NCBI RefSeq assembly: GCF_001905795.1
Contig: NZ_LIXJ01000004.1
Location: 428,409-492,408, forward strand
Direction: 5' to 3'
Length of the DNA stretch: 64,000 nt
DNA from: Streptomyces sp. CB01580
GTDB lineage: Bacteria; Actinomycetota; Actinomycetes; Streptomycetales; Streptomycetaceae
Part shown: in pieces, positions 16,357 to 25,422 of the stretch
How the letters are laid out: every line of letters begins with the position of its first letter
Position numbering within the stretch: the stretch's first letter is position 1
The notes under the pieces: generated by a model
Told to the model about the DNA's origin: nothing
What the model saw: only the letters and a program-made list of their open reading frames with translations
Database searches by the model: none
Position numbers and translations under genes: made by a program

Positions 16357-16378
16357 CCGGGTTGCACCTGCAACCCGG
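16357..16378. terminator. perfect 10-bp inverted repeat, likely terminator of the xdh-type operon
   Basis: The arms CCGGGTTGCA and TGCAACCCGG are separated by two bases (CC). The element lies 22 bases past the stop codon of the molybdopterin-subunit gene and about 80 bases upstream of the ESX-type operon start. It could end the operon to its right or act as an operator for the one to its left. Confidence 0.5.
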
Positions 16379-16399
16379 ATCTCGCCAACGGTGCAGGGG

Positions 16400-18736
16400 T
16401 CAGGAGTTGGGGGTCACCACCGCCGACTGGGGCCTGATCGGGAGACGGTTGATGGGGCGGCCGGTGGCGGCCCTCACCGCTGCGGCGACGGCGGCGGGAG
16501 AGGTCACGACGGGGACCGCGGAGGCCGGCTTGGCGCCGAAGGGGGCGACCACGTCACGTTCTTCGAGGAGTTTGACGATGCGAATGTCGGGCGCGTCCAA
16601 GGCGGTCGGGAGCGAGTAGCCGGTGAGGTCGGGGTGACGGACCAGGCCGCGAGTGGTGCGGAGGTTCTCGGTGAGAGCCGCGCCGATGCCCTGGGTGACG
16701 CCCGCCTCGATGCGGGCGGCCAGCTGTGACGGGTTGAGGATCCGGCCGACGTCCTGGGCGACCGCCATCTCCACCACGCGTACGGAGCCCAGTTCGATGT
16801 CGACGTCCACCACCGCTCGGATCGCGCAGAAGGCGAGGCCGACGAAGGCGTCGCCCTGGCCCGACTCGTCCAGGGGCTCGGTCGGGTGGGGGCGGCACTG
16901 GGCGGTGGCCCAGAGTTCCTTGCCGTCCATGGCCTCGGTGACCGTCGTGGACAGCACGCCGTCGTACGACGTGATCTTGCCGTCGTTGATCTGCAACAGT
17001 TCCGTGGACATGCCGAACTTGTGGGCCAGCGGCTGGAGAAGCTGCGTACGGACCATCTTGGCGGCGCGTTCCACCGCTCCGGCGGAGACCCAGGTGTGGC
17101 GGCCGTGCGTGGCCGGACCGGCCGGGGGCTGATCGGTGTCGACGGGCGCGACATGCACCTCCTCGACGCCCAGGGTCTCGTGGACCACCTGGCGGGCGAG
17201 GGTGGAGAAGCCCTGACCCGTCTCGACCGCCGCGCAGATGACCGTGGCGACGCCGCCGTGGACCCTGACCGTGGCCGTGGAGACCTCGTCGGCACCCTCC
17301 GCGCCGAGCATGTGGACCATGCCGAGCGCGTAGCCGACGCCCCGTCGCACCGCGCCGGGTTCGCCCGCGCCCTCCGGGCCGCCGGGGAGCAACCAGTCGG
17401 CCTCCGGGGTGTCCTTGGGAAGAGTGGGAAGGGGGAAGTCACGGACGGCTTGGAGGAGTTCGGCCACCGGTGCCGGGCAGGTCACCGTCTGACCGGTGGG
17501 CAGGATGTCGCCGGTGGCCAGGGCGTTGCGCATGCGCAGTTCGGCCGGATCCATACCGAGCTTGACGGCCAGCTTGTCCATCTGGCCCTCGTACGCCGCG
17601 CACACCTGCATCGCACCCTCGCCGCGCACATGGCCGGACGGCGGGTTGTTCGTACGGACGGCCCAGCCCTCGATGAACGCGTGCGGCACGACGTACGGGC
17701 CGCAGGCGAACGCGACTGCCGCGGCCAGCGATTCGGACGACGAGTCGGCGTACGCCCCCGCGTCGAGCAGGATCTGGGCCTCGACCTTCACCAGTCGGCC
17801 CTCGGTGTCCGCGTGGTGGCGGTAGCGCAGGAGGGTGGGATGGCGGTGGGCGTGACCGAGGAAGGACTCCTCGCGGGTGGCGGTCAGCTTGACCGGGCAG
17901 CCGGTGCGCAACGCGAGGAGTCCCAGAGGCAGTTGGAAGCCGGGGTCCTCGCGGTCGCCGGTCGCGCCGGGCACGCCGGTGACGACCACCTTCACCCGGT
18001 CCGGTTCGAGGCCGAAGCAGGCGGCGGCGAGGTCGCGGTCGGTGTGCGGGTCGGTGGAGGCGGTGTAGATCTCCACGCCGCCGTCGGGGCGGGGCACGGC
18101 CAGTCCGGCCTCGGCGCCGATCGGGGCCGGGTCCTGGCGGCCGATGCGGTACAGGCCCTCGACGACGACGTCCCCGGTGGCCTCCGGGTCGCCGTAGCGC
18201 AGCGGGATGTGGCGGATCAGGTTGCCGTCGGGGTGCAGCGGTTCGGCGGCGAACGCCTTCTCCGGGTCGGTGACCGGATCGAGGACCTCGTACTCGACGG
18301 CGATGGCCGCGGCGGCGAGGCGGGCCGTGTCGGGGTGGTCGGCGGCGACCGCGGCGATCGGTTCGCCGTGGTGGCGTACGACGTCGGAGGCGAAGACCGG
18401 ACGGTCGACCACCTTGCGTCCGTACGCGCCCTCCCCCGGTACGTCCGCGTGGGTCACGACGGCCCGTACCCCCGGCATCCGGGCGGCGCCCGAGGTGTCG
18501 ATGGAGACGATACGGGCGTGCGGATGCGGGGATCGGAGGACGGCCGCCCACAGCAGCCCCTCGGCCCAGAGGTCGGCGGCGTACGGGAAGGTGCCCTCGG
18601 TCTTCGCGCGCGCGTCGGCGGGCATGAGGGAGACGCCGAGGCCGAGCGCGGCCGGCTCGGTGTCGGTTCCCTCGGCCTGCGGGGTGGCGATCCGTGTGCT
18701 GGTCGCGGTGGCCGCGGTGGCCGCGTCCTTGCTCAC
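16400..18736 (-). CDS. xanthine-dehydrogenase-family molybdopterin-binding subunit (divergent)
   Basis: A 778-residue protein of the Mo-cofactor subunit family of xanthine dehydrogenase/aldehyde oxidase. It has the N-terminal a/b-hammerhead (FPYAADLWAEGLLWAAVLRSPHPHARI) followed by the Moco-binding region with GQGFSTLARQVVHETLG and the conserved AVAQDVGRILNPSQ. Two hallmark motifs are altered. The GGGFGGK-type loop reads GATGDREDPG. The C-terminal GEPP segment bearing the catalytic Glu of xanthine dehydrogenase reads FGAKPASAVPV. Substrate and even activity are therefore uncertain. The GTG start (18736) overlaps the stop of the 2Fe-2S gene by four bases and has GGAGG upstream. Confidence 0.88.
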   Translation of the reverse strand: MSKDAATAATATSTRIATPQAEGTDTEPAALGLGVSLMPADARAKTEGTFPYAADLWAEGLLWAAVLRSPHPHARIVSIDTSGAARMPGVRAVVTHADVPGEGAYGRKVVDRPVFASDVVRHHGEPIAAVAADHPDTARLAAAAIAVEYEVLDPVTDPEKAFAAEPLHPDGNLIRHIPLRYGDPEATGDVVVEGLYRIGRQDPAPIGAEAGLAVPRPDGGVEIYTASTDPHTDRDLAAACFGLEPDRVKVVVTGVPGATGDREDPGFQLPLGLLALRTGCPVKLTATREESFLGHAHRHPTLLRYRHHADTEGRLVKVEAQILLDAGAYADSSSESLAAAVAFACGPYVVPHAFIEGWAVRTNNPPSGHVRGEGAMQVCAAYEGQMDKLAVKLGMDPAELRMRNALATGDILPTGQTVTCPAPVAELLQAVRDFPLPTLPKDTPEADWLLPGGPEGAGEPGAVRRGVGYALGMVHMLGAEGADEVSTATVRVHGGVATVICAAVETGQGFSTLARQVVHETLGVEEVHVAPVDTDQPPAGPATHGRHTWVSAGAVERAAKMVRTQLLQPLAHKFGMSTELLQINDGKITSYDGVLSTTVTEAMDGKELWATAQCRPHPTEPLDESGQGDAFVGLAFCAIRAVVDVDIELGSVRVVEMAVAQDVGRILNPSQLAARIEAGVTQGIGAALTENLRTTRGLVRHPDLTGYSLPTALDAPDIRIVKLLEERDVVAPFGAKPASAVPVVTSPAAVAAAVRAATGRPINRLPIRPQSAVVTPNS

Positions 18737-21552
18737 GCCATGCCTCCGTCCTGCGGGAGCGGCTGGACACCGGCGGCGCCGGAGGACGCCTGGTGCGGGA
18801 TGTGGGGCTCGTCGGACTCCGGGGACGTGGAGTCCGACGAAACGGGGGCGGTGGGTGCTTCGCGGCCCGCGATGACCTCGTTCACGGCGTCGAGTACGCC
18901 GCGGTAGCCGGAGCAGCGGCAGAGATTGCCGCAGAGCGCCTGGCGCGTCTCCAGTTCGCTGGGGGCGTGGTTGCCCTCCAGCAGGTCGTGGACGGTCATC
19001 GCGATGCCCGGGATGCAGAAACCGCACTGGACCGCACCGCACTTGGCGAGGGCGCGCTGGACGTCGGACGGTTCGCCGTTCACGGCCAGGCCCTCGACCG
19101 TGCGGACTTCGCTGCCGGCCGTGGTGGCCGCGGGGACCAGGCAGGACGCGACCAGGCGCCCGTCCACCTGGACGTTGCAGGCACCGCACTCGCCCTGCGA
19201 GCAGCCGTCCTTGGCGCCGGCGAGGCCGAGACGCTCGCGGAGTACGTAGAGCAGCGACTCGCCGATCCAAGCGTCGGTGACGGGACGGTCGGTGCCATTC
19301 ACGTGCAGGACGTAGGAGACGGCGGGATGCTCGTCGGGAACGCCCAACGGCTGCGGGTCGGCCTGCTCGGAGTCGGCGGACTCCGTGTCGGTGGGCTGCG
19401 GGTCGGTGGGCTGCGGGTCAACCTGCTGCGGGTCGGCCTGCTGCGGGTCGGCCTGCTCGGAGTCGGTGGACCGGGGGGCCGTGGGCTGCGGTTCGGCCGG
19501 GTGTGATCCGGTCGGCTCCGGATCGGTCGGCTCCGAGGCGGCGGGCTCCGAGGCAGCGGGCTCGGGATCGGCGGGGTGGAGATCCGCGGGGTGGAGATCA
19601 CTGGACCGGGGGTCGGCCTGCGGGTGCGGCTCGGCGGAGTCCGCCCGGGTCGCCTCCGCCTCGATCGCCTCCGCCTCGGCGAGGCGGGCCTCCGCGGGCC
19701 GCGTGTCCGGCGACGGGGGCTCCGACGGAGAGTTGTCCGGCGGGGTCTCCGGTGACGACGTGTCGGTGGGCGCGCCGGAAGCCCCGTCCGACAGTGGAAG
19801 GGCTGCCTCCACGATGCGCTCGGCACCGGCACCGGCACCAGCACCAGCACGGGGCTCGGGGTCGGCATCGTCGTCGGGGGCCGCAGGCTGCGCGGGGGGC
19901 GCCCCGGGAACGGGCGCGTCCGCGGAAGCGGGAACGGGAACGGGAACGGGAACGGGAGCCGGATCGGTGACCAACACGGTTCCGGTGGCGGCACCGGGGC
20001 CGGAGCCGTCCCCGGCGGACACCTCCGGGGCCGCCTCGGCCGTCCGAGGGGTGTCCTCGTACGCCACGGGCGCCGCATCGGAGTGCACGTCGGTGCTCGC
20101 CCGGGGAGAGGTCGCCGAGGGGTCGGCGGCGGTCGGCTCCGTCGCGGGTGCGGCGGCGTTCTCCGGTGTCCGCTCCGGTTCGACAGCCTCACCGGGCGCG
20201 CGCGCGCCGGGCATGGGCGCTCCGGGATCGGGCGCGGGGACCGGCTCGGGCTCGGACGCGTGGGCCGACTCGGTCGCGGGGCCGGTCGCGGGCTCGCGCT
20301 CGGCGCGGGGATCGGGCTGGACGTCGGTACGGTACTCGGGCTGGACGTCGGTACGGGACTCGGGCTGGTGCGGGGCATGGGTATCGGCCTCGGCTGCGGG
20401 GCCCTGCTCGGGCTCCGCCACCGGGTGCTGAGTCGCCCACGGCGCGGGCGCGCCGCCCGGCAGCGTGGCCGGCGGGGTCCGGTCCGCGTACCACTGGGAG
20501 GCCAGCGCCGAGGCCGCGAACTCGCCCGACTCCTCCGGCAGATCGCCCTCGGCGACCGGAATCGTCCACTGGCCGGTGTGCCCGGAGCCACCGACATGAC
20601 CGGTCTGGCCGGTGTGGTCCGTGTGACCGGTGTGGTCGGTGCTGTGGTCGCTGAGGCCCGGCTGGACGCCGGAGTCGGTCTGCCCGCTGCGACCGGGGTG
20701 CTCGACGTGCTCGGTGTGGTGAGGGGTGTGGTCGGTGTAGCCGGTGTGGTTGGCGTGATCGTTGTGATCCGCGTGAGTTGCCGGGCCGCCGTGGCCCGCC
20801 GGAGTCGCTTGCGCACCCTGACCGGCGGCCCCGCCGTATGCGTCGTAACCGGTGTAGCCCTCGTAGCCGGAAAGGTCCGTGTGCCCGGTGTGACCTGCGT
20901 GGTCGACCTGATCAACGTGGTCGACGTGGCCAGTGAGGTCGACATGACCGGTGTGATCGACATGTCCGGCGTACCCGCCGGGCTCGACATGCCCGCCGGG
21001 CTCGACATGCCCGCCGGGTCCGGCGTGCCCACCATGCCCGCCAGGCTCGACATGCCCGACGGACCCGGTGTCAGCGGCCTCGTGGAAGTTCCACTGGCCC
21101 GTCGCGGCCGGGTCCTCGTACTGCGGCGTCTGCGGGTATCCGTATCCGTACGACGCCTGCTGCTGGTTCGGGTCCGGCCAGTGCACCGCGTCCGGCGCCG
21201 TCGGGGCGGGCTGCTCCGTTGACGGGGCCTGCTCCTGATGGCTCTGCGGTTGCGCGACCCAGTTCTGCGTGGTCGTGGGGTCGAACCCGGCGGCGGGGGT
21301 CAACGGCACGATCATCGGCGGTACATAGCCGTGGCCGGGCGCGGCCAGCGGGATGTTCGCCAGGTCCTCCGGCGACAGGTGGACGAAGGCGGTCGCCTCG
21401 GTGTCGAACTCGCCACCCTGCGGCGTCGGTTGCCAGCCGCCGTGCTGCGAAGCCTGCCGGGGCTGCTCGCCCTGCCCGTACCGCTCGCCCTGCTGGTACT
21501 GCTCCCCCTGACCGTACTGCTCGTGCTGCTTGTTGCGGTCCTCGTTGCTCAC
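18733..21552 (-). CDS. 2Fe-2S subunit of the xdh-type enzyme with giant N-terminal extension
   Basis: A 939-residue protein. Residues 744-905 are a complete XdhA/CoxS-type two-cluster module: plant-ferredoxin motif CSQGECGAC with Cys804, then CGFC and CRC cysteines in the [2Fe-2S]-binding helical domain (AVQCGFCIPG, CGNLCRCSG). Such subunits are normally about 160-200 residues. Here about 740 extra residues precede the module. They begin with Gln/Gly/Tyr-rich sequence and continue into a His/Gly-rich tract of GHxxH and DHTGH repeats (about residues 165-340). Long Ala/Pro/Glu acidic stretches and ADPQQ/TDPQP repeats follow. The GTG at 21552 overlaps the FAD-subunit stop (GTGA) and is preceded by GGGGAGGG, so the long form is well supported. 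Confidence 0.88.
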   Translation of the reverse strand: MSNEDRNKQHEQYGQGEQYQQGERYGQGEQPRQASQHGGWQPTPQGGEFDTEATAFVHLSPEDLANIPLAAPGHGYVPPMIVPLTPAAGFDPTTTQNWVAQPQSHQEQAPSTEQPAPTAPDAVHWPDPNQQQASYGYGYPQTPQYEDPAATGQWNFHEAADTGSVGHVEPGGHGGHAGPGGHVEPGGHVEPGGYAGHVDHTGHVDLTGHVDHVDQVDHAGHTGHTDLSGYEGYTGYDAYGGAAGQGAQATPAGHGGPATHADHNDHANHTGYTDHTPHHTEHVEHPGRSGQTDSGVQPGLSDHSTDHTGHTDHTGQTGHVGGSGHTGQWTIPVAEGDLPEESGEFAASALASQWYADRTPPATLPGGAPAPWATQHPVAEPEQGPAAEADTHAPHQPESRTDVQPEYRTDVQPDPRAEREPATGPATESAHASEPEPVPAPDPGAPMPGARAPGEAVEPERTPENAAAPATEPTAADPSATSPRASTDVHSDAAPVAYEDTPRTAEAAPEVSAGDGSGPGAATGTVLVTDPAPVPVPVPVPASADAPVPGAPPAQPAAPDDDADPEPRAGAGAGAGAERIVEAALPLSDGASGAPTDTSSPETPPDNSPSEPPSPDTRPAEARLAEAEAIEAEATRADSAEPHPQADPRSSDLHPADLHPADPEPAASEPAASEPTDPEPTGSHPAEPQPTAPRSTDSEQADPQQADPQQVDPQPTDPQPTDTESADSEQADPQPLGVPDEHPAVSYVLHVNGTDRPVTDAWIGESLLYVLRERLGLAGAKDGCSQGECGACNVQVDGRLVASCLVPAATTAGSEVRTVEGLAVNGEPSDVQRALAKCGAVQCGFCIPGIAMTVHDLLEGNHAPSELETRQALCGNLCRCSGYRGVLDAVNEVIAGREAPTAPVSSDSTSPESDEPHIPHQASSGAAGVQPLPQDGGMA

Positions 21553-22445
21553 GACAGTGCCCTCCCCAGCGCGCGCCGGGCCAGTGCGGCGACGGTACGC
21601 CGCAGATGCAGTACGGCGGGGGGCAGCGGTGGTGCTTCTCCCCCCTCGACGGGCGGTGCCTGGTCCGGGATGCAGGCGGCGGCGACGTACTCGCCGAAGG
21701 CGGCCAACGCCTCGGGGGCCAGGCCCCGGGCTCCGTCCCAGTCGATCAGTGAGGCGATCCAGTGCTCGGCCTCCAGCGGGCGCAGCGGCATCGGCGCGAT
21801 GGCGCCGACCGCGCAACGCACCCCGCGCCGGGCCGGGTCGAGGACTATCGCGACGGAAGCGGTGGCACGGCCGGGGCCCGTGCGGCCGGTGGCCTTGAGG
21901 AAGACCTGGGGGGCGTGCAGCAGCGGTACGCGGACGAAGCCGATCAGCTCGGCCGGTTCGAGCATGTCGCGGCCGGCCAGCAGGTGCGAGACCGGGATCT
22001 CCCGACGGGTGCCGTTCGGGCCCGCGATGACGAGGTCGGCCTCCAGGGCGGCGAGGACCGGGAGGGAGTCGCCGGTCGGCGCGGCGGTGGCGATGTTGCC
22101 GCCGAGCGTTCCGGCGTTGCGGATCTGGGGCGGGCCCGCGGCGCGCGCGGCGGCGGCCAGGGCGGGAATGAGGGCGGCGAAGTCCGGCCGCCCCATGCGC
22201 GCGTGGGTGAGCCCCGCACCGAGCAGGGCGTGGCCGTCCTGGTAGTGCCAGCCGCGCAGCTCGCTGATGCGGCCGAGGCCGACCAGCCCCGAGGGACGCA
22301 ACAGCCCCTTGTTGACGGCCGACATCAGGTCTGTTCCGCCCGCCACAGGAACGGCGGCAGGCATGGCGCCGAGTGCCGCCACGGCCTCGTCGAGCGAGGC
22401 CGGCAACGTCACGGACTGCGTCGCCTGCGGTGCGTGCGTGGTCAA
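21549..22445 (-). CDS. FAD-binding subunit of the xdh-type enzyme
   Basis: A 298-residue protein of the molybdopterin dehydrogenase FAD-binding family (CoxM/XdhB-like). It has the FAD pyrophosphate motifs VPVAGGTDLM and NAGTLGGNIATAAPTGD, and a C-terminal CO-dehydrogenase flavoprotein domain (GRATASVAIVLDPARRGVRCAVGAIAP). A TTG at 22445 was chosen as start, with AAGGGG about 8 bases upstream; an in-frame ATG further upstream is possible. It is the first gene of the three-subunit operon in the order FAD, 2Fe-2S, Mo, each overlapping the next by four bases. It would pass electrons from the Fe-S clusters to an acceptor in the cytoplasm. Confidence 0.88.
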   Translation of the reverse strand: MTTHAPQATQSVTLPASLDEAVAALGAMPAAVPVAGGTDLMSAVNKGLLRPSGLVGLGRISELRGWHYQDGHALLGAGLTHARMGRPDFAALIPALAAAARAAGPPQIRNAGTLGGNIATAAPTGDSLPVLAALEADLVIAGPNGTRREIPVSHLLAGRDMLEPAELIGFVRVPLLHAPQVFLKATGRTGPGRATASVAIVLDPARRGVRCAVGAIAPMPLRPLEAEHWIASLIDWDGARGLAPEALAAFGEYVAAACIPDQAPPVEGGEAPPLPPAVLHLRRTVAALARRALGRALS

Positions 22446-22487
22446 CCCAGCTGCCCCTTCCCGGTGTCCCGGCTGTCCGGCTTGTAT

Positions 22488-22768
22488 CGCCGTACGGTAC
22501 GTGCTCAAAGCCTGGACGTGGCAACTCTGGCACATCTTCCGACCGGGCCGACGCGAGGGTCCACGAAGGGCGTATCCGTCCGTGAGCAGGGGGAATGGTC
22601 CCGATTCGCTCCGCTTCGGCGTGGAGGAGGAATTGCCACTGTTCGGCGAATTCCATAGGGCTCGTCCTGTACGTCGTGCCTCTCGTACGGCCGACTTCCG
22701 TACGCCGGGCTTCCCGTACGAGCCGGTCCCGCGCGCCGTCCTTCCCGTATGCGGCCCTTCCCGTACGG
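22488..22768. repeat. cluster of CCGTACG / TACGGGAAG motifs
   Basis: The intergenic region between the FAD-subunit gene and the hexosaminidase terminator carries at least six CGTACG or CCGTAYG motifs (near 22,490, 22,668, 22,684, 22,698, 22,714, 22,745 and 22,760). On the minus strand four of them form spaced TACGGGAAG-like units. The region includes the upstream side of the xdh-type operon. It could be a regulatory array or neutral repeats. Confidence 0.35.
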
Positions 22769-22804
22769 AACGTCCTGCGGGTGGCCGGGCGCACGACACG
22801 GGAA

Positions 22805-22853
22805 CGCTTCCGGCCGTCACGCTCCTTCGGGAGGGGCGTGACGGCCGGAAGCG
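22805..22853 (-). terminator. strong terminator after the hexosaminidase operon
   Basis: An 18-bp perfect stem (arm CGCTTCCGGCCGTCACGC) with a 13-base loop lies 16 bases past the hexosaminidase stop codon. Confidence 0.85.
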
Positions 22854-22868
22854 GGGCGAAGGCGGGGA

Positions 22869-24536
22869 TCACACGTTCGGGGGCGGTCCCTCCAAGGGGC
22901 GTCCGAGCACACCCGGGCGCTGCTGCCGGGGCAGCGGGCCGGACGGTGGCCGGTAGTCGACGCCCAGCGCGTCGAGTCGGGCATAGTGCGCGGTCATGCG
23001 CCGTTCGAAGGCGGCGAAGTCCCGGTCGGCGGAGGCGGGCAGCGGCGACCAGGCGACCTCGGCGAGCGCGGCGAGGCGGGGGAAGACCTGGTAGTCGACG
23101 CGGGCCCGGTTCTGCATGACCTCGGTCCAGACGTTGGCCTGGGTGCCGAGGATGTGACGGGCCGCCTCCTCGGAGAGGCCCGGGGGGACGGGCTCGAAGC
23201 GGTAGACGTCCTCCAGGGTGCGGATGAAGCCGATGGGCATCGGCTCGTCGGGGCCGCCGTCCTGACGGTGGTCCAGGTAGACGTGCTGTTCCGGACACAT
23301 CACGACGTCGTGGCCGGCCTCGGCGGCGGTGACGCCTCCGCCGTAGCCGCGCCAGGACGAGACGGCGGCGCCCGCCGGGAGACCGCCTTCGAGGATCTCG
23401 TCCCATCCGATGAGACGGCGTCCGCGCGCGGTGAGCCAGGTGTCGAAGTGCCGGATGATCCAGGACTGGAGTTCGTCCTCGTTGGCCAGGCCGAGTTCCT
23501 CGATCCGGGACTGGGCGACCGCGGAGTCCTTCCACTGCTCCTTGCGGCACTCGTCGCCGCCGATGTGGATGAACGGCGAGGTGGCGGCGGGGAAGAGTTC
23601 CAGGATCTCTTCGAGGACGCCCTCGAAGAAGCGCAGGGTGTTGTCGGTGGGGGCGAGTACGTTGGCGTTGATGCCCCAGGTGTCCCAGACGGAGAGGGTG
23701 GTGGTGTCGATGACGTCGGTGTTGCCCAGTTCCGGGTACGCGGCGATGGCGGCCTGCGAGTGGCCGGGGATGTCGATCTCGGGCACGACCCGGATATGCC
23801 GCTCGGCGGCGTACGCGACGATCTCGCGGATGTCGTCCTGCGTGTAGTGGCCGCCGTGCGGGGTCTCGTCCCACAGCTCCGACGCCCGGTGGCCGTGCTT
23901 GGTGCGTGACCGCCAGGAGCCGACCTCGGTGAGCCTGGGGTGGCGCTTGATCTCGATGCGCCAGCCCTGGTCGTCGGTGAGGTGGAAGTGGAAGACGTTG
24001 AGCTTGTGGGCGGCGAGGAGGTCGAGGTAGCGCAGGACGTCGTCCTTGGGCAGGAAGTGCCGTGCCACGTCGAGCATCATGCCGCGCCAGGGGAAGCGGG
24101 GGGAGTCCTCGATCCGCGCGAAGGGGATGACGCGGCGCGTACCGGGGTTGACGGGCGCGCGCCGGAATGCCTCGGGGCCCAGGAGCTGACGCAGCGTCTG
24201 CGCGCCCCAGAAGACGCCCGCGGGGCTGCCTCCGGTGATCTCGACGCCGTCGGGGGTGGAGGCCAGCCGGTAGCCCTCGGGCTCCAGGACGGGGTCGAGT
24301 CCCAGCCGGATCGTGCGCGCGGCGTCCTCGCCGCCGGGGGCGAGCGGGAGGCCGAAGGCGGCGCCGAGGGTGGAGCGCAGCCAGCGTTCGGTGTTCTCGG
24401 TACCGGGGGCGGCCGTGATGGTGGTGGCGGAGTCCAGCGGGAGCCCGCCCGGCGCTCCGTCCCCCGCGCCGTCGGCGCCTGTGGGATCACCGCCGCCGAC
24501 GGCGCGCACGGGGGCCGGGATGAGGTCCATGTCCAT
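22869..24536 (-). CDS. beta-N-acetylhexosaminidase (GH20), cytoplasmic
   Basis: A 555-residue GH20 enzyme that would hydrolyse terminal N-acetylglucosamine from chitooligosaccharides by substrate-assisted catalysis. It has the GH20b-like domain (about 1-140) and the (b/a)8 barrel beginning PRFPWRGMMLDVARHF. Landmarks include FHFHLTDDQGWRIEIK, EIDIPGHSQAA and the catalytic Asp328-Glu329 pair in HIGGDE. No signal peptide is present, so it should act on imported sugars. The start lies 4 bases after the stop of the upstream permease gene, with AAAGGA overlapping that stop. It is the last gene of a transporter operon, fitting intracellular cleavage of imported chitobiose-type sugars. Confidence 0.93.
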   Translation of the reverse strand: MDMDLIPAPVRAVGGGDPTGADGAGDGAPGGLPLDSATTITAAPGTENTERWLRSTLGAAFGLPLAPGGEDAARTIRLGLDPVLEPEGYRLASTPDGVEITGGSPAGVFWGAQTLRQLLGPEAFRRAPVNPGTRRVIPFARIEDSPRFPWRGMMLDVARHFLPKDDVLRYLDLLAAHKLNVFHFHLTDDQGWRIEIKRHPRLTEVGSWRSRTKHGHRASELWDETPHGGHYTQDDIREIVAYAAERHIRVVPEIDIPGHSQAAIAAYPELGNTDVIDTTTLSVWDTWGINANVLAPTDNTLRFFEGVLEEILELFPAATSPFIHIGGDECRKEQWKDSAVAQSRIEELGLANEDELQSWIIRHFDTWLTARGRRLIGWDEILEGGLPAGAAVSSWRGYGGGVTAAEAGHDVVMCPEQHVYLDHRQDGGPDEPMPIGFIRTLEDVYRFEPVPPGLSEEAARHILGTQANVWTEVMQNRARVDYQVFPRLAALAEVAWSPLPASADRDFAAFERRMTAHYARLDALGVDYRPPSGPLPRQQRPGVLGRPLEGPPPNV

Positions 24537-24540
24537 GACG

Positions 24541-25422
24541 TCAGTCCTTTACCGCCCCGCCCAGTCCCGAGACCAGACGGCGCTGTACGAGTACGAAGAA
24601 GACCAGCACGGGAATGGTCATCACCGTCGAGGCGGCCATGATCCCTCCCCAGTCGTTCTCGTCGGGTTTGAAGAAGACCAGCAGCGCCATCGGGAGCGTC
24701 GACTGGGAGGTGTCGCTGATGATGAACGACTTCGCGAACAGGAAGTCGTTCCAGGTCGAGATGAACGAGAAGACGCTGGTGGCGACCAGGCCGGGGAAGA
24801 CCAGCGGGAAGAGGATCTGCCACAGGAAGCGGGTGCGGCTCGCGCCGTCGAGACAGGCGGCCTCCTCCAGGGCCTCCGGCACGGCGCGGACGAAGCCGCG
24901 CAGCATCCAGATCGCGAACGGCAGCGAGAAGGCGAGGTGCGGAAGGATCAGCGAGCCGAGCGTGTTCAACTGCCCGAAGTCCCGCATCAGGAAGAACAGC
25001 GGGATGGTCAGCGCCTCCACCGGCACCATCTGCGCGACCAGGAACATGATCAGCAGCGTGGTGCGGAACCGGAAGCGGAACCGCGTCACGGCCGTCGCCG
25101 CCAGGAAGGCGATCGCCGCGGAGACGAGGACGACCGTGCCGGCGACGATCACGCTGTTGAGGAAGTACCGTCCGAAGTCCTGCTGTTCGAAGACCCGGCG
25201 GAACGAGTCCAGGGACGGAGACAGCGTCCACGGGCGCGCTTCGGTGGACTGGATCTCCCCGGCCGGTTTGAAGGCGGAGAGCACCATCCAGTACAGCGGA
25301 AAGGCGACCGCGGCGGCGATCAGCAGGGCCGCGGCCTCGGCGGCCAGCCGGCCGGGCCGACGGACGCGCAGCGGGTTCGACCGGCCGGACCCACGGACGC
25401 GGAGCGTGTTCGGCGTGCTCAC
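24541..25422 (-). CDS. sugar ABC transporter permease (MalG type)
   Basis: A 293-residue inner-membrane protein with six hydrophobic segments and the EAA loop (EALEEAACLDGASRTRFLWQ) that docks to the ATPase. It forms a heterodimer with the MalF-type protein encoded upstream. The GTG at 25422 overlaps that gene's stop by four bases (GTGA). No ATPase gene is in the operon; Streptomyces carbohydrate importers of this class commonly share the ATPase MsiK encoded elsewhere. Confidence 0.92.
   Translation of the reverse strand: MSTPNTLRVRGSGRSNPLRVRRPGRLAAEAAALLIAAAVAFPLYWMVLSAFKPAGEIQSTEARPWTLSPSLDSFRRVFEQQDFGRYFLNSVIVAGTVVLVSAAIAFLAATAVTRFRFRFRTTLLIMFLVAQMVPVEALTIPLFFLMRDFGQLNTLGSLILPHLAFSLPFAIWMLRGFVRAVPEALEEAACLDGASRTRFLWQILFPLVFPGLVATSVFSFISTWNDFLFAKSFIISDTSQSTLPMALLVFFKPDENDWGGIMAASTVMTIPVLVFFVLVQRRLVSGLGGAVKD

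Noticed and set aside
2396-16399. Second attachment site (repeat of the tRNA-Cys 3' end) bounding the island.
   Set aside because: No copy of the T-arm sequence was found by eye in this range.
18733-23874. Very long minus-strand open frame (about 1,700 codons) crossing the xdh-type operon and the hexosaminidase gene.
   Set aside because: It passes antisense-like through other well-supported genes and becomes meaningful only after the GTG at 21552. Length is an effect of high GC.
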